DNA from: DAOMFB01 sp963801475
GTDB lineage: Bacteria > Acidobacteriota > Thermoanaerobaculia > UBA5066
Length of the DNA: 64,000 nt
Assembly (NCBI GenBank): GCA_963801475.1
Contig: CAWDEX010000001.1
Location: 2,913,895-2,977,894, forward strand
Reading direction: 5' to 3'
The notes below the pieces were generated by a model, which searched no databases, was not told the origin of the DNA, and saw only the letters and a program-made list of their open reading frames with translations. Shown here one piece after another: positions 55,030 through 64,000 of this stretch. Position 1 is the first letter of the stretch, and every line of letters begins with the position of its first letter. A program made the position numbers and the translations under genes.

Positions 55030-55110
55030 GAGGCCGGTGAAGACCGGTTCCGCTCCGATTCTCGCTCCGGGCGTTCCCCGCGACTCCCGGGTGGAATAAT
55101 CTCCCCGGAA

Positions 55111-55793
55111 GTGAAGCGAGACGCCTCGGCATCCCGCGTCCGGGTCTGCCTCCTCTGGAAACATCCCCTCGTCCTCGCGGAGGTTCAGCGTGCCCTGCTC
55201 GGAGGGGTCGTTCGAGCTTCTTCCCGTGAGGATCGAGTCGCCAGTCTCCTCGTCCCTGAGAGGCCTTCTTCCCCCCGAGACGCTCCTCCACGTGATCGAT
55301 GGCGACTCCCTCGGCTCGCAGACGGCAGCTCTCGTGGCGGAAGTACTCGCGGCGAATCCGTCAGCCAGAGTCATCGTCATCGGGGAGGAGTTCAGCGAAG
55401 CGACCGCCTTCCCGCTTCTGCGCCTCGGCGCCAAGGGAATCATCACGTACACGGAGGTCCTGGAGCGTCTGCCACGCGTCCTTGCGGAAGTGAACGCCGG
55501 CGGTTTCTGGGTTCCACGCGCGGTCCTGCTCCCGCTTCGTCGACGCGACGCGAGCGGAGAGTGCACCCCGCCGGCCCGTGGCGGGGACGCTGGCGCTCAC
55601 CCCGCGCGAGCAGGAGGTTCTGGAAGACCTCCTTCAGAACCTCTCGAACAAGGAGATCGCCCGGAAGCGCCACATCTCGAGCCGTACCGCCAAGTTCCAC
55701 GTCTCGAACGTCCTGTCGAAGCACGGCGTCAGGCGGCGTGCGGACCTCTTCCTCCTGTCTTTTCCCGAAAGAGGGGCATCTCAACCGACTTGA
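55111..55793 (+). CDS. LuxR-type response regulator-like protein, two frameshifts
   Basis: Corrected, about 227 residues. Frame 1 from GTG 55111 reads SRVRVCLLWKHPLVLAEVQR. Frame 2 (from about 55200) reads ETLLHVIDGDSLGSQTAAL and GAKGIITYTEVLERLPRVL, a receiver-like fold. Frame 3 (from about 55540) gives the LuxR helix-turn-helix LALTPREQEVLEDLLQNLSN and FHVSNVLSKHGVRRRADL. The receiver seems to lack the usual acidic pair and reads VIDGDS at the phosphorylation position. It is divergent from the NusG-like gene across 93 bp and convergent with the EpsC-type gene, so it probably controls this locus. Confidence 0.72.
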
Positions 55794-57736
55794 TCGGAGC
55801 GTCCAGCCGGGCCTCCGGCAGGAAATCGCTCAGGATGGCCCGAATCGTCTCTTCCGTCCCCGAAGAAGGCCCTGTCCTCGAGTTGGACCAGAACACCGAT
55901 GAGCTTCTCGGGTTCCACGCGGGCGAGCTTGCCGATGAGAATCCTCGGATGGCGGGTCGTTTCGAAGTGCTCCCCGCTCAGCTCGAGCTCCTCGGCCAGC
56001 TTCTCTCCCGGGCGGAGGCCCGTGAAGACGATCGGCATCTCCTCGAAGGGTTTCAGCCCGGTCAGCCTGATGAGGGCGGTCGCCACGTCGAGGATCTTCA
56101 CCTGCTCGCCCATCTCCAGGACCAGGATCTCGCCCCCCCGCCCCAGGGCGCCTGCCTGCAGGACGAGCTGGGCCGCTTCGGGAATCGTCATGAAGTAGCG
56201 CTTCATGTCCGGGTGCGTGACCGTGACCGGTCCCCCACTGGCGATCTGCTCCCGGAAGGTCGGGACCACCGAGCCGGCGGAATCCATGACGTTCCCGAAC
56301 CGGACGGCCATGAAGCGGGTCCCGTTCCGGCGGGCCAGGTCCTGGATCACGAGTTCGGCCACCCGCTTCGAGGCCCCCATGATCGAGCTCGGCCGCACCG
56401 CCTTGTCCGTCGAGATCAGGACGAAGGTCTCGACCCCGTGCTCGTGCGCCAGCTCGCCGAGCCGGCGCGTGGCGAGGACGTTGTTCTTGATCGCTTCGGC
56501 CGGATTCGCCTCCATCATCGGGACGTGCTTGTGCGCCGCGGCGTGGAAGATGACGTTCGGCCGGTGGCGCGCCAGGATCTGGGCCATTCGCGCGACGTCT
56601 CCGACGTCCGCCACGAGCGGTTCGACCTCGACGTGATTGGTCGTCTTGAGCTGGCGCTTGAGGTCCTGCTCGATCTCGAACAGCGCGAATTCGGCCCGCT
56701 CCACGAGGAGGACTCGGGCCGGCCGGAAGCCGGCCACCTGCCGCGCCAGCTCCGATCCGATCGAGCCTCCGGCTCCCGTGACGAGGACCGTCTTCCCTTC
56801 GAGGAATTCGCTAACGAGCTTCTCGTCCAGCTCCACGGGTTGCCGGTCGAGGAGGTCCTCGACCTTCACGTCCCGGATCCGCGTCACCTTCACCTTCCCC
56901 TCGAGAACTTCGGAGAAGCCGGGAACGATCCGGCAGGTCACCGGAATCAGCTGGCAGAGCTCGATGAGCCGAAGGACCTCCTTACGCGAGATCCGTGCGA
57001 TGGTGATGATGACCTGCGTGATTCCGAGTTCTTTCACCAGGCGAGGCAGGTCGGCACGCGTCCCGATGACAGGAATGCCGTGAATGACCATTCCCTGCTT
57101 CTTCGGGTCGTCGTCGAGGAAGCCCCGGACATCGAGGTTGGTGTCGGTCCGCCCTTCGATTTCACGCGCCGCGAGGACACCGGCTTCCCCGGCGCCGAAG
57201 AAGAGGGTCGGCGCACGCTCCCCTGAGGAGGACCGCTGTGCGGCGCCGGTGCCGATCTTCGGCCTCCCAGAGAGCGCGCCTCGCCACCCGAATTCCCAGG
57301 ACGCCCAGGAATCCAAGAGTCGTCCCCGTCAGAATGACAGAGAGGGGGACGCGCCAGTCACCGAACCGGTTCGGGAGAGTGAGCCGGAGAACCGTGAGGA
57401 CGAGGGACGACCAGAAGAACGCGTAGACGAAGGCACGCATCTCCCGCATGCCGGTGTAACGCCAGATGAAGCTGTATACCCCCGCCAGCGCCAGCGCCAC
57501 GACCTGTATCAGAGACCACGAAAGGGAAGCTGGACGAGGGCGCCGACAAGCACCTTTTGCGGAATGAGGAACTCGAAGCGAAGAAGGTAGGCGACGAGAA
57601 AGCTGGCCGTCAGGACCACGAGATCCAGAAGGAATTGCGTTCTTCGCGTCAGCAGGCCGATCGGAATCACGAGGCCGCCCGGAAGCGAAAGCCCCCTCTG
57701 GCTCCCTTGGCGACTGCCGGATGTGGGTCTAGTCAC
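55781..57736 (-). CDS. EpsC/CapD-type nucleotide-sugar epimerase/dehydratase, two frameshifts
   Basis: Corrected, about 650 residues. N-terminal TMs (FLLDLVVLTASFLVAYLLRF; WSLIQVVALALAGVYSFIWR; more) are followed by a CoA-binding-like Rossmann domain (LFFGAGEAGVLAAREIEGR) and the polysaccharide-synthesis SDR domain (VLVTGAGGSIGSELARQVAG, STDKAVRPSSIMGASKRVAE). These enzymes are UDP-GlcNAc 4,6-dehydratases or epimerases at the membrane. Breaks lie near 57520 and near 57222, the latter a missing G in a G-run. GTG 57736 overlaps the sugar-transferase stop. Specific sugar product unknown. Confidence 0.88.
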
Positions 57737-58379
57737 GGTCTCGTCCCGATTCAAGCTGCGCCAGCGTCACCGCCGGGAGATGAAGAACCCTTGCCGCCGA
57801 GAGAACGGTCATCAAGATTACACCCAAGTCGCTCAATATAGTCCGTCTCTCGAGATAGTCAACGTAACCTCGCAGCTTGAAAGGTTGAAGTACTTGCCGA
57901 TAAAAGAGTTCGCGATCACCCTCGACGCTGGCCAGCAGGGCTTCCTCGTCCTTCAACGAGAGCGACACCGGATCCGTGATTCCCGGCCGGACACTCAGGA
58001 CACGCCGCCATGTTTCGCTCGTCAGGTCGACGAGAGCCGGGACCTCGGGACGCGGCCCGACGAAAGACATCTCTCCCTTCAGGACGTTCCAGAGCTGCGG
58101 CAGCTCGTCGAGCTTCAACCGGCGAAGGACGCGTCCGACCCGGGTCACCCGGGTATCCCCGGCCACCGTCACCTCCGGCCCGTCCCCCGCCCTCATCGTC
58201 CGGAGCTTCCACAGGAAGAATCGCCGGCCTCCGCGGCCGACTCTCTCGTGGCGAAAGAGCGGCGATCCCGCGGAATCGAGAACGACTGCGAGGCAGGCAA
58301 CGAGAAGAAACGGCAACGCGACAACGAGGCCTCCCAGCGAGAGGACGATCTCCACCCCCCGCGGGAGACCGCCTCGCAC
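57729..58379 (-). CDS. initiating sugar-1-phosphate transferase (bacterial sugar transferase family)
   Basis: A 216-residue monotopic phosphoglycosyl transferase. One N-terminal hydrophobic hairpin (VLSLGGLVVALPFLLVACLA) leads to the family core: PLFRHERVGRGGRRFFLWKL, RTMRAG, and LKLDELPQLWNVLKGEMSFV with GPRPE. It moves sugar-1-phosphate to undecaprenyl phosphate, starting a polysaccharide repeat unit. It is the short form lacking extra N-terminal TMs. Intact in this sequence. A lower-scoring start further upstream cannot be excluded. Confidence 0.92.
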   Translation of the reverse strand: MRGGLPRGVEIVLSLGGLVVALPFLLVACLAVVLDSAGSPLFRHERVGRGGRRFFLWKLRTMRAGDGPEVTVAGDTRVTRVGRVLRRLKLDELPQLWNVLKGEMSFVGPRPEVPALVDLTSETWRRVLSVRPGITDPVSLSLKDEEALLASVEGDRELFYRQVLQPFKLRGYVDYLERRTILSDLGVILMTVLSAARVLHLPAVTLAQLESGRDRD

Positions 58380-58415
58380 AGGCCTTTCGGGTTCGAGGCC
58401 GGCGCAGCGTTCCGG

Positions 58416-59776
58416 TCACTTCCCGGCCCGGGAAGATCCGGATGTCGCCGCCACCGCCTTGCGTCGGAAGCGTCTGCAGAGTTCCCGGACGGTCCCGACG
58501 ACGTGGTCCACTTCGCGCCCGCGCATCCCCGGGAAGATCGGAAGGCTCACGAGGCGGGGCCAGAGGGCCGTCGCCACGGGGAGGTCGCGCGCGCGCCAGC
58601 CGAAGGTCTTCTGGTAGTACGGATGGAGATGAAGGGGGCGCCAGTGGACCGAGCAGCCGACGCCCGCCTTCTTCAGCTCTTCCATGAATCGGTTGCGGTC
58701 GATGGAGAGCCGCTCGAGCCGCAGCCGGATCGGAAAGAGATGCCACGCGTGGATCCGGTCCGGCGGGTCGGGAGGAAGCTCCAGCTCTTCGATCGCGGCC
58801 AGCTCCTCGCGGTACCGGCGCGCCACGGCTTCCCGCGCCCGCCGCATCTCCTCCGCCCTTGCGAGCTGGTGAATCCCGATCGCCGCCGCGATGTCGGTCA
58901 GGTTGTACTTGAAGCCCGGCGCGAGAATCCGGTAGTCCCAGCTTCCGCTCCCCGTGTACCGCCCCCACGCGTCGTGCGAGAGCCCGTGAAGCGACATCAG
59001 CCGCATCCGGTCCGCCAGCGTCCGGATCGTCCGTGACGGCCATCCCCCCCTCGCCCGTGGTGATCGTCTTGTTGGCGTAGAAGGAGAAGCAGGCCACGGC
59101 CGACGTCTTCTCGCCGCACCGCCGCCAGCGCGAGCGATTCGACCGCCGATAAGCCGCCGGAAACGCGTGCGCCGCGTCCTCGACTACCCAGAGGCCGCGG
59201 GCCCTCGCCCACGACGAGAGACCGTCCATGTCGAGCATCAGCCCGCCGACGTGGACCGGGATGATCCCGACGACCTCGTGCCGACGCGGGAGCTTCGGCG
59301 AGAGGCGGCCCGCCCGGAGATCCTCGATCTTTCGCGACGCATCGTCGAGGTCGAGGTTCCCGGTCACGGGATCGCAGTCCACGAGAACCGGCACGGCGCC
59401 CAGATACCGCACCACCTCCGCCGTCGCGGCGAACGTCATCGTCGGGACGAGAACGGCCTGCCCGGCCTTCAGGCCCAGCGCCTCCACGGCCAGGTGGAGG
59501 GCGGCCGTCGCCGAGTTGACGGCGACGGCATGCCGGCCGCCCACGGCGGCGCCGAAACTCCTCCTCGAAGCGCTTCACGCGCGGGCCCGTCGTCAGCCAG
59601 CCGGACTTCAGGGTGGCGACGACTTCGTCGATCTCGGCCTGCCGGATGTCCGGGCGGAAATAGGGGACGTTTACTCTATTATTGCGATACCCTCCGAAAA
59701 CCTCAACGGAATGGCGGCGATGTTCCTTGAGAATCCGACTCCGCTTTCGATCGAGTGCCTGACGAACTGACGTCAC
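58416..59776 (-). CDS. DegT/DnrJ/EryC1-type sugar aminotransferase, two frameshifts
   Basis: Three frames join to a PLP aminotransferase. Frame 1 has VPYFRPDIRQAEIDEVVATL and LTTGPRVKRFEEEF. Frame 2 has GGRHAVAVNSATAALHLAVE, VVEDAAHAFPA and ACFSFYANKTITTGEGG with the PLP Lys. Frame 3 has RMRLMSLHGLSHDAW, FKYNLTDIAAAIGIHQL and HPYYQKTFGW. The first break is an extra T in a T-run at 59555-59557; the second is an extra G near 59022. GTG 59776 overlaps the GT4 stop (GTGA). It would aminate a keto-sugar nucleotide made in this locus. Confidence 0.86.
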
Positions 59777-61074
59777 GAGCCGGCATCCCTGGCGCTGATC
59801 GAACCGACATTGGTACCGGCCCCGTCGTCCAACGTCCCGCGTCCAGCGGGAAGAAGCCCCGATTCACGAAGCCAACGCTCGACGATCGCACCCCAGCTGT
59901 ACTCATCCTCGACCCACTGTCGCCCGTGGCGGCCGAGTTGCTCCCGACGCGCCGCATCAGCCGCCAGCCGCTCGATCGCACCCGCCAGGGCCTCCGGGTT
60001 CTCCGGCTCCACGGCATCGCCGCATCCATGCTCGACGAGCAGCTCTGCCGCCTCGCCGGCACCGGCGTATATCACCGGCACCCCGCAGGAGAGCGAGGGA
60101 AAGATCTTCGAAAGGCGCATACCGCGGGCGACTTCCAGGTTACGCAAGAGTGCCAGCGAGGCCCAGGTTATCGAGTAAAGACGGTCCATCTCCTCATAGG
60201 GGGACTCGCCGAAAATGACATTCTCCAGACCTCGGCTCCGCGCCATCTCGCGCAGCCGCAGCCGCTCGGGCCCGTCTCCGATCAGAAGGAAGACGATGTC
60301 ATGGCGATTACGAAGCCGCGTTGCGGCGTCGAGAAGAGTGTCGAGACCGTGGTAATAGGCGTGCGTCCCTACGTAGGCGAACACCTTCTTGCCCGCGAGG
60401 TTCCACCTGGTCAGAAGCTCCGGATCAGGCGAGCGGGGTCGGAGGAACTCGGTGTCTGCGCCGTTCGGGAGAAACGTAATCTGCCCGGGACGGACACCGC
60501 GCTCCGCGAAGTGTTCCATGAAGCGGCGCGTGACCGTCGAGACGCGGAACGCCTTGTGCAATAGACGGTTCTCGAAGTGCAACGCCAACCGGAGCAATCG
60601 GGGGCTCCGTAGAAACCCCATCTGGCGCGCCACGTCGACCTGGAGGTCGGGCACGTTGTAAATGTACGGAACTCGCCGGAGCGCCCTCAATGTCAGAGCC
60701 ACGATACCGAGCGAAAGCGGCTGCGACTCGACGAAGAGTATGTCGGGTCGCGGTCCGAATAGCGCGACACCGAGCGACGAGACGGTGAAGCTGAAGTAGT
60801 TGGCCAGGCGGATGGCTGGCGACCGCCCGGTGCCCGCATAGACCCACGTCCGGCGGATCGGCACTCCGTCGATCTCCTCGCGAACACTCCATCGGCCCCG
60901 GTAGGACGGAAAAATGCGGCCGGCCGGATAATTGGGTAGGGCAGTCAGGACTTCGACGTCGATTCCACGGCGACGCAACTCGCGGACCACGGATCGCAGA
61001 CGGATCTGCGGCGCGCCGATTTCCGGCGCGTAGTACTGCGTCAGGATGAGCCAGCGAGGACGATTCGTCGTCAT
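59773..61074 (-). CDS. GT4-family glycosyltransferase (WcaI/WbuB-like)
   Basis: A 433-residue GT-B enzyme. The N-terminal acceptor domain begins RWLILTQYYAPEIGAPQIRL and VLTALPNYPAGRIFPSYRGR, typical of WcaI/WbuB-type transferases. The donor domain has VFAYVGTHAYYHGLDTLLDA, LLIGDGPERLRLREMAR and the EX7E-like MRLSKIFPSLSCGVPVIYAG. It adds a sugar to the lipid-linked oligosaccharide at the cytoplasmic membrane. It is one of the few intact genes in the locus and is coupled to the aminotransferase gene by GTGA. Confidence 0.9.
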   Translation of the reverse strand: MTTNRPRWLILTQYYAPEIGAPQIRLRSVVRELRRRGIDVEVLTALPNYPAGRIFPSYRGRWSVREEIDGVPIRRTWVYAGTGRSPAIRLANYFSFTVSSLGVALFGPRPDILFVESQPLSLGIVALTLRALRRVPYIYNVPDLQVDVARQMGFLRSPRLLRLALHFENRLLHKAFRVSTVTRRFMEHFAERGVRPGQITFLPNGADTEFLRPRSPDPELLTRWNLAGKKVFAYVGTHAYYHGLDTLLDAATRLRNRHDIVFLLIGDGPERLRLREMARSRGLENVIFGESPYEEMDRLYSITWASLALLRNLEVARGMRLSKIFPSLSCGVPVIYAGAGEAAELLVEHGCGDAVEPENPEALAGAIERLAADAARREQLGRHGRQWVEDEYSWGAIVERWLRESGLLPAGRGTLDDGAGTNVGSISARDAGS

Positions 61075-61122
61075 CGGTCACCCGCGGACGCGCCGACAGT
61101 GACTTCCGCCGCGGCGCCGGAG

Positions 61123-62387
61123 TCACCCGCACGAGATCCAGTACCGGGATTCGCCCGGGAGACTTTCGACCGCTGCCGTGAACTCGGGCCGGCTTTGTGT
61201 CACGACGACGGCCTCGCACGATTCGAGCGTGTCCTCGAGCCGGTCGCGCAGGATCCGCCCGACTTGTGGCAACTGCCGTTCGAGGAACTCCCGATTGCTT
61301 CCCATCATGACGTCCGGGCGAATATCGGGATCGTGCACGGTCACGTCAATCCCGTCCTGCCAGAGATCGCGGATGAGCGCGATGACCGGACTCTCGCGCA
61401 GGTCGTCCGTGCCCGGCTTGAAACCCAGACCAAGGATCGCGATTCGTCGCACGCCGAGGGCATGGATCCGCACTCGGACCGCCGCGATCTGCTCCCGATT
61501 ACTTCGCAGGATTCCCTCCAGGATCGGAAGCTCGACTCCGAGACGTCTTCCGTGAAAGACGAGCGATCTCAAGTCCTTTGGAAGACACGATCCGCCGAAC
61601 GCAAAACCCGGGCGAAGGTAGGCCGGCGAAATGTTCAGTTTCGTATCCGCACAGACCATATTCATCACGACCCCGGCGTCGACTCCGGCACGCTCGCCGA
61701 TCCGGCCGATCTCGTTGGCGAAACCGACCTTCATCGCGTGAAACGCGTTGTTTGCGAGCTTGAGGAGTTCAGCTTCTTCGAGGGACACCGCAGGACGGGG
61801 GCGGACAGGCCGGCGTACAGGGAAGCCGCCGCGTCGCCCGAATCGGGAGTCGAGTTGCCCGATCACCGTGTAGGGTGCTTCTGGAAGTCTTGGATTGCCG
61901 TGGTCTCGCGCAGGAATTCCGGGTTCGAGACGAGACCGAAGTCGTCTCCGCGGCGCCGGCCAGAACGTTCCTCGAGGACGCGGGCCACCAGATTGCGGCA
62001 GGTGCCCGGGAATACCGTGCTTCGGATGGCTACCACGTGGTAGCGCCCCGGTTTCCGCAGGCCTTCGCCGATGTCGAGACAGACCTGTTGAAGGTAATCC
62101 GTCACCGGGCCGCCCTCGGCGTTCGACGGCGTTCCGACGCAGACCAGGGAGAGATCGGCGTCACGCACGAGATCGGCGCCGGCAGCTTCCACGGTCAGCT
62201 TTCCCCGTGCAACGGCACGCGCCACCGCTCGTCGAGCCCCGGCTCGAGCACGGCGCTCTTTCCCGTCACGGATCGCGTCGAGCTTGACCGGGTTCGGTTC
62301 GATGCCGATGACTTCGTGGCCAAGCTCTGCGGCGCAGGCCGCCGTCACCGTCCCTACGTATCCAAGCCCCCAGACAAGAACGCGCAT
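61123..62387 (-). CDS. UDP-glucose/GDP-mannose 6-dehydrogenase family, at least five indels
   Basis: A nucleotide-sugar dehydrogenase making uronic-acid or related precursors. ATG 62387 has GGGAGAAG upstream. MRVLVWGLGYVGTVTAACAA is the NAD domain. The motif SAVLEPGLDER is readable only in another frame between 62228 and 62258, bounded by an extra A and a missing G. The frame breaks again near 61867 (missing C). A second compensating pair lies around 61790-61845. Then FAFGGSCLPKDLRSL carries the catalytic Cys, and ILGLGFKPGTDDLRESP closes the fold. UDP-glucose versus GDP-mannose specificity is not resolved. Confidence 0.86.
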
Positions 62388-62681
62388 ACGTCTTCTCCCT
62401 TAAGCGATCAGCGTGACGCTGGCAACGCCTTACCCAGCATAACCCGTCAGGACCATCGAACCACGAGCACCGACGGATCGACACCTAGCGCGACCGGCAC
62501 GGCACCACCAAAAGGTCGGCGGCCTGTTGACCATCTTCTTGGGATCGGGCGGCCAGTTCTGGCAGTCGGTCAAGCGGCACGCGCATTCTGGGCGCCAAGT
62601 TCGACTCAACGAGCCCTTTGGTTCCCTTCGCGCTAAACGAAATCGCTTATCGAGCAACCCATTCACCCTCGAGAACGCGAC
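62388..62681. other. non-coding interval, nothing recognised
   Basis: Between the dehydrogenase start and the PaaK-like gene stop I see no convincing gene, RNA or repeat. Base composition is less GC-rich than the rest of the window, as is the adjoining PaaK-like gene. Confidence 0.4.
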
Positions 62682-64000
62682 CTATGACGGGTCGCCTACT
62701 CGTGGCACTGACACGTGACAGACCACTGCACGAAATTTTCCGTTTTCACCTCTGGCAATCTCCGGTACCGCTTCGAGTACGACCGTCACGGCTCCCATCC
62801 GCGCTCCCAGTCGCTCCTTGATCGCGTTCGCCGCCGAATCGTCAAAGGCAAAATCGGGAACATACCGGACCCGAATCGTATCGAGAGTTTCCTGGACGAT
62901 CTGCGCCTCGCGGATCGGCAAGCCATAGAACACTGGATTCAGCCAGTAGATTCGCCGACCGTCGGGTGAAATAAGTACGTCGTTTGTTCTCCCCTCAATT
63001 TGATCGATCGTGGGAAGCAATCGACCACATCCGCACTGATCCGATTGTTCTGCGCTCACCGTGCCTCGATCTCCGACGGCGTAGCGAATGAGCGGCATAT
63101 CCGTGTTGAGCAAACCGGTGCAGACCAGCCGACCCGCGGCTCCGGCACCTGCCGCCCGATCCTCGGAATCAGCCAGCACCTCCACGGAGCCCACCTCCGG
63201 CCAGAGATGCAGCCCGCCCTCAGAACACTCACTCGCCCCGGCGACCGCCTCCGCCATCCCGTATGTTTCCCGAACCGGACACCCGAGACCGCGGCGGATC
63301 GTCTCACGCTGCCAAGAAAACAACGGCTCAGCGTTCGTTATTACGACCCGCAGTGCGGGCACGGAGAGACCAGCTTCGCCGACCGCGCGAGCCAATTCCG
63401 TCGCCGCTCCCGAATAGGCGATCAAGTGTGTAGCCTCCGATTTCCGAAGTACATCCACATACGCCGAAACCGTCTTCGATGAAAGGTGATTGGCCGAGAG
63501 GTAGAGCTGCCTCATTGGCGCGTTCCAAACCCAGAATGGAGGTTTCCGAACGGTCGCTGGAACGACTGGCTGCCCCCCGAGAATCGCCCAGTTGTCGTTA
63601 CGACTCACGTCATTCCATCTCCGATTCCTCGCCTCATGAAGCGCATACCATTGCCGCACCATTTGACGGCTCCACCACACTCGAAGCGGGGTTCCAGTTG
63701 TTCCGCTCGTCTGCTCGCAGTACATGCGCTCTATCCTGCAGTCGTTCGCGACCAGCGCTCGTCGCATTGTTGCGAATCGTCTCTTTCGTCAGAATCGGCC
63801 AATTCTCCAGGTACTGCCAGGACGCCTGGTCACCGCGAGCGCGCCGTGTCACCCAGAGGTCCCGGTAATAAGGAACCTGTGTAGCGGCACGCCGAAGAAG
63901 GTGCGAGAGTCGCTCCGACTGCCAACTCCTCCACTCGCTCTCAGTCCATTCCTCTCGTTCCAGGGCAGCTGTGACCAGTGCCTCGGTTTCCTTTCCATAC
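62682..64000 (-). CDS. PaaK/CapK-like adenylate-forming enzyme, truncated, one frameshift
   Basis: The C-terminal part of a phenylacetate-CoA-ligase-like (CapK family) protein; its start lies beyond 64000. The upstream frame reads ATQVPYYRDLWVTRRARGD and YLENWPILTKETIRNNA, then shifts near 63755. It continues RIERMYCEQTSGTTGTPLRV, the AMP/phosphate loop. ETYGMAEAVA, LIRYAVGDRG and EGRTNDVLISPDGRRIYWLN are further adenylation motifs. In polysaccharide loci these proteins are thought to activate acyl groups for decorating sugars; that is inference here. GC content is visibly lower than upstream, a sign of separate origin. Confidence 0.82.

Noticed and set aside
51552..62387. Programmed ribosomal frameshifting in the polysaccharide genes
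   Set aside because: Breaks occur in both directions and at unrelated places, without slippery heptamers or downstream structures in common. Homopolymer indels explain them better.
62430..62666. Small minus-strand open frame in the gap before the dehydrogenase gene
   Set aside because: No ribosome site, no recognisable domain and unconvincing composition.

Overview
The window is GC-rich (about two-thirds G+C by eye), gene-dense DNA from a Gram-negative bacterium. Evidence for the envelope type is type IV pilus genes, an RND copper/silver pump with an outer-membrane factor, Wza-like export and beta-barrel proteins. Gene content (HEAT-PilT fusion, GspG-like pilins, PGM1-type ATP-grasp ligase, UpxY-like NusG paralogue) is compatible with Acidobacteriota or a related deep Gram-negative phylum. 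That placement is inference; no rRNA or marker gene is present to fix it.

Layout. 1-11.6 kb is a type IV pilus region: three minor prepilins, a HEAT-PilT fusion ATPase coupled to a second PilT, a PilS-like histidine kinase, a prepilin peptidase with an insertion, a YfhO-type membrane protein and two GspG-like pilins. 11.6-15.7 kb holds a PGM1-type peptide ligase and a membrane-fused spermidine-synthase-like protein. 15.9-25.7 kb is a minus-strand Cu/Ag resistance operon: Cys-rich secreted protein, TolC, CusB, CusA, small metal-binding protein, CopA with two frameshifts, and a second small metal-binding gene carrying two nonsense codons. 25.7-37.7 kb is mixed housekeeping: malQ, patatin, Ser/Thr kinase, RluA, SDR, VIT1-like transporter, SPOR protein and an amino-acid ABC transporter with fused binding protein and permease. 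37.7-45 kb is rich in toxin-antitoxin-like genes: vapBC, an RHH/ParE pair, a PIN remnant, a nucleotidyltransferase and a DUF4143 ATPase lying between direct repeats. 45-51.5 kb carries two tandem FtsX-like permeases, a saccharopine-dehydrogenase-like reductase, a diguanylate cyclase and arginine decarboxylase.

51.5-64 kb is an exopolysaccharide/capsule locus. A NusG paralogue heads an export unit (beta-barrel, Wza-like protein, CpsB phosphatase), next to a divergent LuxR-type regulator. A second minus-strand run makes precursors and assembles glycan: PaaK-like ligase, nucleotide-sugar dehydrogenase, GT4, DegT aminotransferase, initiating sugar transferase and an EpsC/CapD-type epimerase/dehydratase. 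Almost every gene here is broken by 1-nt indels, often in homopolymers and sometimes in compensating pairs. I read this mainly as consensus sequence error, not biological decay.

Two window-wide patterns stand out. At least nine genes have a -10-like hexamer ending exactly 6 or 7 nt before the start codon, as expected for leaderless mRNAs. Several downstream genes appear to start at CTG inside a CTGA overlap with the preceding stop.
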